The notes under the pieces are model-generated. The model was not told where the DNA came from, did not search any database, and worked only from the letters and a program-made list of their open reading frames with translations. Positions 55,663-64,000 of a stretch of 64,000 nucleotides of DNA are shown piece after piece; positions within the stretch are counted from its first letter, which is position 1; each line of letters starts with the position of its first letter. The stretch comes from Isoetes taiwanensis (lineage: Eukaryota > Streptophyta > Lycopodiopsida > Isoetales > Isoetaceae), in contig JAJEKV010000027.1 of assembly GCA_021234155.1 (NCBI GenBank), positions 833,109 through 897,108 on the forward strand, written 5' to 3'. Both the position numbers and the translations under genes were made by a program.

Positions 55663-58600
55663 AGGGAGATGAATCATGAACAAAGTTATGGATTCTTGAA
55701 GATATCAATGGGAAGGTGATGAGATAAAAGCATGAAATGAATAGCTAGAATGTTTTTAAACGTCGACTAGTCTAGATAGTACCAAAACTGATTTTTACTT
55801 TAAAATGCATGTCAAGGTTCTAGTCATAGCAGTACTAAATAGAACTACTTTAAACTGGAAAGATGTTTGTCACGTATTGTAAAGTTAGGCAAAACTATCT
55901 TTGAAGCGGGACTAATTTTTAAATTTGGAAATGCGTGTCAAGGCTCCCTCCCCTAAATAACCCAGCGTGAAAAATATTCTAACATATGATAATAGAAGAA
56001 AGTTAAGCCTTTTTGAAGCCATAATCTCTGTTTAAAGAGATTGATGGGTAACATATGAAGCTAGCAATTCGAGTCCATGGAAAAATCTTTTTTTAGGCAC
56101 GGATTTCTCGGAGTCTCTAAAAACTCGCTTAGAGCGTTATCTATAAACACTTTCCTGCCATTCCTTTTGAATACAATAAAATTCAATACATATCTTGTAA
56201 GAAAGCAAGTGTGCTCTCAAACTCAAAGGAATGTGTCTCACACTCAATTTCCATGGCATGTCTCCTGTTCTTTTGTGGCCCCACTCATATATTGTCCAAA
56301 TGTAAATTGGCGGTGTCATAACCGACATTGATCAATGATGACAGCGCAAGCTAGGCTATGCATGATGTGGCATGGATCCTTTCAGTATTTCACCGACTCA
56401 CGCTACTTCTGATGTTGTGTCTCCACTTGGTTGCCGTGTTAGATATTACATAGAATTTTGAAGAGACAATCAAAATGAAGGATAATGATTTTCAGGGGGT
56501 TGCAATGATATATCTAATAATAGATGATATAAAACATATATCTGTGCTACACATTAAGGTATGTTGCTTATGCTTACCCTAAATATGCCATTCTTATGGC
56601 ATCATCTCTAATAAAAGTGAAACAAGTTTGGATACCAAGGAAAATATAATAGGGTTGGTGTGAGCTTGTAAGCGTCCCACTATAAACATGTATTGAGACA
56701 CTAGCAAAACTTTTCTAACTATGAGCTTCAAGTGAAATAGGGGTTGAATAATAGGCATATAAGCATCTCATTATAAACATATATTGAGACACTAAAAAGC
56801 TTTTCTAACTATGAGCTTCAGAATCAACTTAATTCCCTTGTTAGATGTATCCCATGGGAGAAAAATACATGTATACCAAAATGTATAAAAACATCCTACT
56901 AGGACGTTATCAAAATGTGGTATGAGTGTAAACAACAACAACTAGACCAACAACATCAAAAAGCATGTTAAAATGGAGTAAATAACAATGTCATGTGATA
57001 TTATTGTGCATGGAGCTCATATGCATCATAGGCATTACACATCTCTCAAACCACATGGCTACTTCATCTCTCAATTCTAAGCTTGTGCAGTCCACTTTTA
57101 AATTGAGCACGATAATAAAAAATACTTGTATTTTCGTTTTGTCAAGTACCATATCCCAAACTTTTTATGTATTTGTTTACGTACACACAAGGCTATTTTT
57201 GAACCGTGTGTTGCTGCTTATACTCAAGACTTCTGCAATATGCATAGTTGTTTTTCAAAGACAAATATCATACATTTCAAGATGACTACATCTAAACAAC
57301 ACAATATAATAGAATATAGAATTATATAAAACTTGTGAAATATTATAATCAATCTCAAAGTGAATTGAAATGAAATTTTTAAATCCACAAGATTAAACTT
57401 GACGAATGGATTCCGATATTACTACTATAAGATTCTTTGTACATGTGCTTTATGGTACTTTTTTCATCATGGTGGTAGATACTCCTTTGCCACCTCTAGT
57501 ACATACGCTATTGGCTATTCGTTTCCCCATAAGGATCAAGTCTAGCATCTACAATAGTTTAGATTAACAGTTTCAGAATTTATTGCTAAATGCAGAATGG
57601 TAAAGTGCTATTCTAGTGAAGGAACAATATCCTATATGTGCAATTGAAGTTATTACACCTACATGAGAGTCAACTTACATTGACTCTTTCCATGTTAACA
57701 GGCCTTTTCCATGTTAGAAACATTGTATGGCTGAATATCCATCGCTTCAGAATATAAGACTATAGTTTAGATTGTACTATACAAAGAACATGTGTGGAAT
57801 GAGTCCCAAAGTAAAAAGTAGGTTCGCTTTGGATTTACAACAGGCTCAATTCATGTTCGTACTTGATTTATGATTATATCTAAAGCAAAGGAAAACCTCA
57901 AAAGCTGCAAAATCGAATTAAAATGTTATACCAAAGGCATAAATATTTGCAACAAGACAAACTTATGTCCATTGATGGAGGATGTTTTATGCTTTCTTCC
58001 CAACTTTCTTTCTCATGTGCATGAACCAATATATCAGAACGTCACTGGGAAAGAAAATAAAAGCATAATTTGATCCTAGTCCTAAATTCAAGCATATAAT
58101 GGAACTAAAGACTTGATGCCTTTCTTATAACAAATAAGGCCAATTCTTGAGGTAAGTGTCTCCAAGCTGAAAGGAACTTGTCCTTCAAAATAGATTTGCT
58201 CTTTTCTCGTCTTCTCTTCAAAAGATATTCAATTGTATATGTCTTCTTCTTCATAATGGTACTTGATTGCAACGCCTAGCGGGCTTGCATTTTATGATCT
58301 TTGGCAATGTGAAGAGCACACGAGTACTTTAGAATGTGGAAAACAGATAGGAGCCTACATGTAAAAAGATGGCTATAGAAACTGAAGTGAACTTGTTAAT
58401 GAAGCAAGATATGATATATGGAACTGGTAAGAATGCTAATGGTCAAGAGATCGATTAAATTGGCAGAAGATATGATGTGGCATATGATTTTGCATGCATG
58501 AGGCACAGATGGCCAATGACTTGTTATTGGGAGGAAGTCAAGAATAGGGATTAAGTGCTACATTCGTGGGACTTATCTTGGAGAGAAAATTGAGACGAAG

Positions 58601-58721
58601 GTATCGACGAAGGTTGATATGGTAATGAAATAGGCCCTATAAGCCACATATATAGGGTGTCCGTGTATATGAAGATGAGGTAAAAGGGGTTGATATGGTG
58701 ATGAAGTAGGCTCTAGGCCAT
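55663..58721. other. Intergenic, mostly featureless
   Basis: AT-rich DNA without a supportable gene. A local direct duplication with ATTGAGACACTAG and TTTTCTAACTATGAGCTTCA lies at about 56669-56730 and 56761-56822. GGTTGATATGG(T/A)(A/G)ATGAA is repeated near 58614 and 58689, directly before the second segmental copy. Confidence 0.5.
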
Positions 58722-61700
58722 CGTTGAGGATCGGCTGCACATTCTTCCTTTTCTTTAAAGAGGGATGTGCGAGGCCTTGCTTATAATAAACGGTGATCTA
58801 TAGTCTTTGCTCCGTTTTGGGTTTACTATCAGGAGAAGATTTCACGTCGGTATGTTCGCGTCCACCATTTTAAGGATAAAATTGCGAAGTATTGACCCGG
58901 GGTTTTAAGCATAGGAAGACCTTTCACTAGTTTTCTTGGAGTGGTTGAGGAGCTCCTTCTATCTTTCCAACTGTTGTTTTCCATATTCAAGATACCTTGA
59001 CATTGGGTTTCCATGACTTAGAGTTCTTAGGTGATTTTGTTGAAGGTTTACCATATAAATAAGCGTCATTTGTTTGTGAGAGAAGGAAACAAAAAGCCTT
59101 GTAGCTGTTTTAAGATTTTAACACATAAAGAGGACTTTAAAGGCATCATGCATCGTTAGAGCTTTCAAAAGGTGCATTGCGTTGTGAGTGCATTGAGTCA
59201 CGGCGGGTTTTGTTATAAGTTAGTATATAATTTTAGCATTTCGAGGCATTTCACGCTTTGGAAATTAGATAAACGTAAAGCATGCGTCATAGCCAATTAC
59301 GAGCACTTCCTGAATTGTTGTGGGACATTCGACGTTTGGACTCATAGTGCAATGATAATTACGTCATGATTTCTCGTGAGCATGATCTCGAACAGCTATT
59401 TCACGTTTGGAACAACTAATTTAAATTTATTTCATATCTTGCCCGCTTCGGATGTAATAAAAAGGCGGCGGAAGTTTGAAGGACGATAAAGGTATGTTGT
59501 GGCGGGTGGAATTAAAGAAGGAAAGATAGAATTATGGGCCCGTTGTTACGCTCGATTCTTTTTAAGACTTGATTCATACAGAGTCAGATGAGGGAATTAT
59601 CGGATGGATTTTTTATGCATGATGCACATAGGGTCCAGAATCACGATCCCACGGGGATTTTTCCTTTTGACTTGGTAACATGCCACTAGAGTCACAGCGT
59701 ATTTAGAAAGTAAGGGGTTTTCCACGTTCGCGAAGAAAAGTGAATATAAGAATATTTCGTACCTTTTTTTCGGCAAAAGTGATCAGGCAAAGGATTCTTC
59801 TTTAAGTCCAAAGTCGCCACTGCATCTTTGAAATCCCACAATGGCGTTGAGCTTCAGCTGTCCGCGGTAGGTGGAATGGATTGCTATCAACGACTCAGCT
59901 GCCGTATTATGTTGGTGCGGTCGCGAGCGGCCCGCACCCCATGAAATTGCCCATGCCCATGTTGCGACATCATGTGATTGGATCATAGACGCGATGCTTA
60001 AGATGATGTAACAGCATGTTTACGCGAAATAGAGCCTTTGGTAATTTCACTTGGCTTTCACATTACCGTTGCATTGGATACTTTGCGGCGCTGGCGTTTA
60101 ACTTAGGGTGAGATTCCTCCACAGTGAGCAATTAAGTTAAAACTTTGCCATTCTTCGGAACTTCCATCCATTCCCTCATCTCCCGGTAGTTAGAGGAGCA
60201 TTTTGGCATTTATACACTAAGCGAGATCGTGCCAAACTGAAATTGCGGCTCTTAATTGCCGCATGAATCGAGCCAGCTACATTTTGCAAGATGGCTCTTT
60301 GATTCAATGGTGGCTGCCCTTCAAAAATTGCCCGTAGTGGAATCTATACACCCTTAGTATGAATGTGGGCCTTCAAGTATCAATCACATCCTATACTATA
60401 ATGTTATTACATAAGTTAAGTTTGGATTGACCTAGATCAACGATTTCACATCGTTGTGTTTTGGGAAATGGATGGCGATTTCACCCAAAAAAGAACACAC
60501 TAAAAGCATCTTGTCAATCCCTCTATATACGTTTAGAGTTTTGCAAGTAGCGTGATGGTGGGTGTCAGGCAGCTCTTGGGTATGGCCTTATCTATCTTCT
60601 TAGCTCACGTTAGGTCCAAATCCTCTCTTTTATTACAAGTTTTGCAGAAGTAGGGGTGATGGTGGTGTCGGTAAGCTCTTGGCTATGGCCTTATCTATCT
60701 TCTTGGCTGCGGCTTTGTGAGCTATGGAAACCTTGCAACTTACCAGCGGCTATGGCGTCGGTTGCAAATGCATATGAAGTCTTCATACGTTTCTGTCACA
60801 CAGATTGAATGCCAAGGTGTGGGAGCCTCTTCAAGTAACCTTCAGTTAAATTTAGTGATGCACTTTATGCGGACTAACGTGAGCCAATGTTAGAGTTAAG
60901 TGCTCATTGGGCCGCACGAGAACCGAGATGTTTATTCATTTGCTTAAAGATGGAGCACCGATTGGTAAAAGCTTTGAACCTTTGGTCATGGCGGTTTGTA
61001 TATTTAGTACGAGCCGTGTTTTTGTCCTCCGGTCCATAAAGTCTTTTTGCTTGCTTCACGACACCCCCAAGTAAAGGCGGTTAAGCTTTAAAAGGCTGAA
61101 GATTACGTGCCAGAAGCATACCGTCGGAGGTACTCTTAAATTCCCATCTTTGCTTACAATTGTTAAAGATCTTCTGCTGGGCTGAAATAATTGAAAAGAC
61201 TTTGTATGTGATATTCGTCACAGGAAATGCCACCTATCTTGAGCTTTTATTCAATATGATAGTGGCAAAGATGATAAGCTCTGATTACCATTGTTTCAAT
61301 CGGATAAGCTTTGAAATAGAAGTGGCATTTTGCAGCATAATATGACTTTTCTACTTAGGTTTTGCTGCTTTAATATCGCGGTAACATTTTGATTATGTGC
61401 CATTGGGCTTCGTAATGTTTTAAACGTATTGCCGTTTGCCTTTTCGACGGCACAATTTATTCTACTTGCTCTTCAGTTTGTTTTTTTTTTTTTTTTTGTA
61501 CATGTGGAAGCGTGCAGAGTGATTAACCATGTATGTGTTGGTTGTCGATCATTTTCCATATGCCAAAGTGGGTTCGGATGTGTAAAGCGAGAACATTTAT
61601 ATGAGGAAACCTTAAAGCGTATTTTTCTGATTTTATGCATGCAAATCTTCCTCTTTGTTGTGCATGTAGTTTGACTTGAGATACTTCTTAGGATGACTCA

Positions 61701-64000
61701 AAATTTACATTGCGGTGAATATCCTATTTTTAGTGTCTTCTTGATTGATCTAAAGTGCGTTTTCCTTTCTTTGTTTCCCTTTTAGAGAATTATCTTTGAT
61801 TAGAGCCAATTAATGGGTTCTTATCGGAGTCTTGCCCGATTTTGAAGAAATTTGAATGGGTCGAATTGTGTTTTTCTTTTTTGGAAGATGATATTTGATC
61901 ATTGCACTTTAAACAAAGGGAAATCAAGGTGAGACAATAATCTTGGATTTTTAAAGTTCAGATAAAAAATCTTGGTGTCTAATGTACAATGGATTATGTA
62001 ATTTAACAATAGGGCTTTCCTTCGCCTAAACCTACCAAGTAGAGGTGTAATTTATACCTAGACTGAGCTTAGAAAACAAAATACAAAACTTCGAGAAACT
62101 AGAAACAAACAAGAAGGAAGAAAAGAAAATGCTCAAAGAGAGGCCGATAGGAATACTGGAAGACAATGATGACAATATATAGGAAACAATGAAAAAGTGA
62201 AAAAATCGATAAAATAAGGCCAAAATGTCGATCTTCCCAAGAATTGATAGTTCTATGATGAAAGCAACCATTACAATAATACATATACCTTTATTATATA
62301 AAATTTTATATTTAGAAGGGAATTAAGCTATTTGGCTTTTAACTCATTTAGAGATTTCCAAATCCTTAAATAAAAGCGTCAAAATTGGTCTCCTATCCTA
62401 ATGTGGCAAACATTTCACTTACACATAGCTGTTCATTGTACACCTCCTAGTAATGTCTAAATTTTGGACCATTCAATATGAGTATGCATTAAATTTGGAA
62501 TTATCATAATAGAATTGAAAGCCAAGGTTAATCATTTCTATTGTGTTGCATAGATTTAGCGAATCCTTGCACACAACATTGCACTTTTCAGCTCCTTTAC
62601 ATGCCTCCAGCTCCTTCATGCCATTTTAAAATATATCTTATTATTAGAAGAAGGTTTGGTAGAGATCCATGATCCAGCAGAATTAAGAGGCTGAGGAGTC
62701 TATTAACAAGTGCATACCTTTTGTGCCTTTCAACAAGAAAGGTCTTATAGGTGCTTGAAGGACAATAATTTGAGTCGCGGGGCGTGTTTTCATGCATTAA
62801 TGATACGGTTTGATCTGCTCAAACAACATGCTTTCATCTTAAGATTTAGATTGTGACCTTAGAAATCCTATGCGATTGTTATTGCATGCCATTCTAGTGC
62901 AGCAGAATGTTTGCATCTTATAGTTTTCTTTTCAAAGCTTTCTCATATATCTCGGTGGAAACCGTCGGATGTTTGATAAATCCACGAAATTCGCGCGCGG
63001 TAAGAGCATGGGAAGTAATGCGGTGAAGATGTATGTATTGAGATAAGTATGTATGTTTGAAAAATAAAATTTAATTACTGCTTTGTAGTAAATGAATCCC
63101 GAGGTGGATGGAGTGCATTCAAACCTCATTTTAGTTTGCGGCTAAGTAGTGATTATCTTACAAGATGCAATCGAGAAAAGGTTTGTAAGATCGGATAGGC
63201 ATTAATGGAAAAAAAAAAGCAAATGATATATATGTATATGTATAGCCGCTTCTCCCATGGATATGATCCTCCCCCCACCTTAGACATAGTCCTTCAGTTG
63301 TGTTCTCACCCATCAGCGTCGGGACACCAAAAAAAAGCAAATGATCACGATGTTGAATAGAGTAAAAAGTAGAGCGTGTAGGATAAATGTAGAAATGATG
63401 AAGAATTATGTAGAGCAAGGGAGAATATGGATCCTACGCCACAAGATAAGTGTCCTCTTGGGCTAACTAGGAGTCCCAATCTTGAGGGTCACTAACTCTT
63501 ATTATTCCATATAGTTTACCCGATTCGCTTGTATTGTTATTTGGGGGAGGGTATTTTGGCAATGGTGGGGATTATGATTTCGGTATGGTATTGTATAGAA
63601 AAGGTATATTTAGGCCATTTGAGGAGCTTAATTGGCTTAAGGGGGATTGTTCTAATTTTGGGTGGGTTTTGGAGAATTTTTTGGTTTGTTTCAAGGTCAC
63701 GAAATTGGAATGCATGTGAAGGCTGCCGGGCAGCGGACAGGAGAGCATCTGAGGGCTGTGAACATGCCGGCTATGCCGGTTACAGTTCTGGACTGCAATT
63801 TTAATCAAATCAATTCCAAAGGCCGAGGCGGCGGGGCAGGTTTATATAGGCGGGGAAGCGGGGGGGAGTGCGTGAAGCGCTTTAGGCCTCTCGAGACATT
63901 GCTACGTTTCACTTAAAGGATCAAGGTTACATTGTTCATTTTTGTCCATTTATTTCTTCTTGTAGGGATTTCTTGTGTGTTTATTTCTTCACGGGGCTTG
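58722..64000. repeat. Direct segmental duplication, copy 2 (runs off the window)
   Basis: Collinear with 46812-52199 in the same orientation. It is full of small indels relative to copy 1, many at sites that read CTG or CAG in copy 1 (TTTCTGAGC becomes TTTCGAGGC; AACTGTCATTTG becomes AGCGTCATTTG). Anchor blocks such as CCTTGACATTGGGTTT and TTAACCATGTATGTGTTGGT are identical. The window ends inside this copy. Confidence 0.9.

Noticed and set aside
55462-55708. Open frame of HPSIHPSI repeats on the - strand
   Set aside because: It is the (GGAT)n microsatellite.
1-64000. CRISPR array, rRNA genes or operon-type organisation
   Set aside because: No spaced identical repeats of CRISPR type and no rRNA signature; gene structure is eukaryotic.

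Overview
The window is nuclear DNA of a land plant, probably a seed plant. The evidence is GT-AG introns, pentatricopeptide repeats, a plant-type PB1 domain, a chromovirus (Ty3/gypsy), Helitrons with Pif1-type helicase fragments, a LINE and CACTA-type remains. I cannot name the species. Few ordinary genes are present and most of the DNA is transposon-derived. Many frames are broken by small indels; comparisons between repeat copies suggest that a good part of this is sequencing error, not decay.

Layout. 1-9.3 kb: AT-rich repeats, a CACTA-type (DUF4216) transposase remnant, a minisatellite, a GC-rich tandem array with a unit of about 1.13 kb (2.48-7.92 kb), and a second transposase-like remnant. 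9.3-12.6 kb: a 137-bp tandem repeat and an unidentified multi-exon gene on the + strand. 12.6-21.6 kb: low-complexity DNA, then a nest on the - strand: a LINE split by a 2.8-kb Helitron that carries an Hsp70-12-like gene fragment, with a second Helitron end inside the LINE remnant; then a Helitron helicase fragment.

21.6-35.5 kb: a 13.9-kb LTR retrotransposon with 1.68-kb LTRs, a degenerate initiator-tRNA-Met primer site, and gag, protease, RT, RNase H, integrase and a C-terminal chromodomain-like segment. Between primer site and gag it carries about 4 kb of extra DNA, and this is the main discovery of the window. Two modules, each with a pair of about 65-bp palindromic hairpins and a TATAAATA box, precede two extra coding regions. 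The first encodes a histone H3-like protein: its tail starts MARTKQTARK and its C-terminal part follows the whole H3 fold. The second contains blocks resembling H4 and H2B and, more weakly, H2A. If this holds, a chromodomain-bearing retrotransposon carries its own core-histone set. A 0.64-kb Mutator-like MITE interrupts pol.

35.5-44 kb: mostly non-coding, with a Helitron helicase C-terminus, microsatellites and an unidentified spliced gene on the - strand (42.0-43.8 kb). 44.4-46.9 kb: a PB1-domain gene with a degenerate Val/Asn/Pro repeat region. 46.8-52.2 and 58.7-64.0 kb: a direct segmental duplication about 11.9 kb apart, with a decayed PPR gene (52.9-54.8 kb) between the copies.
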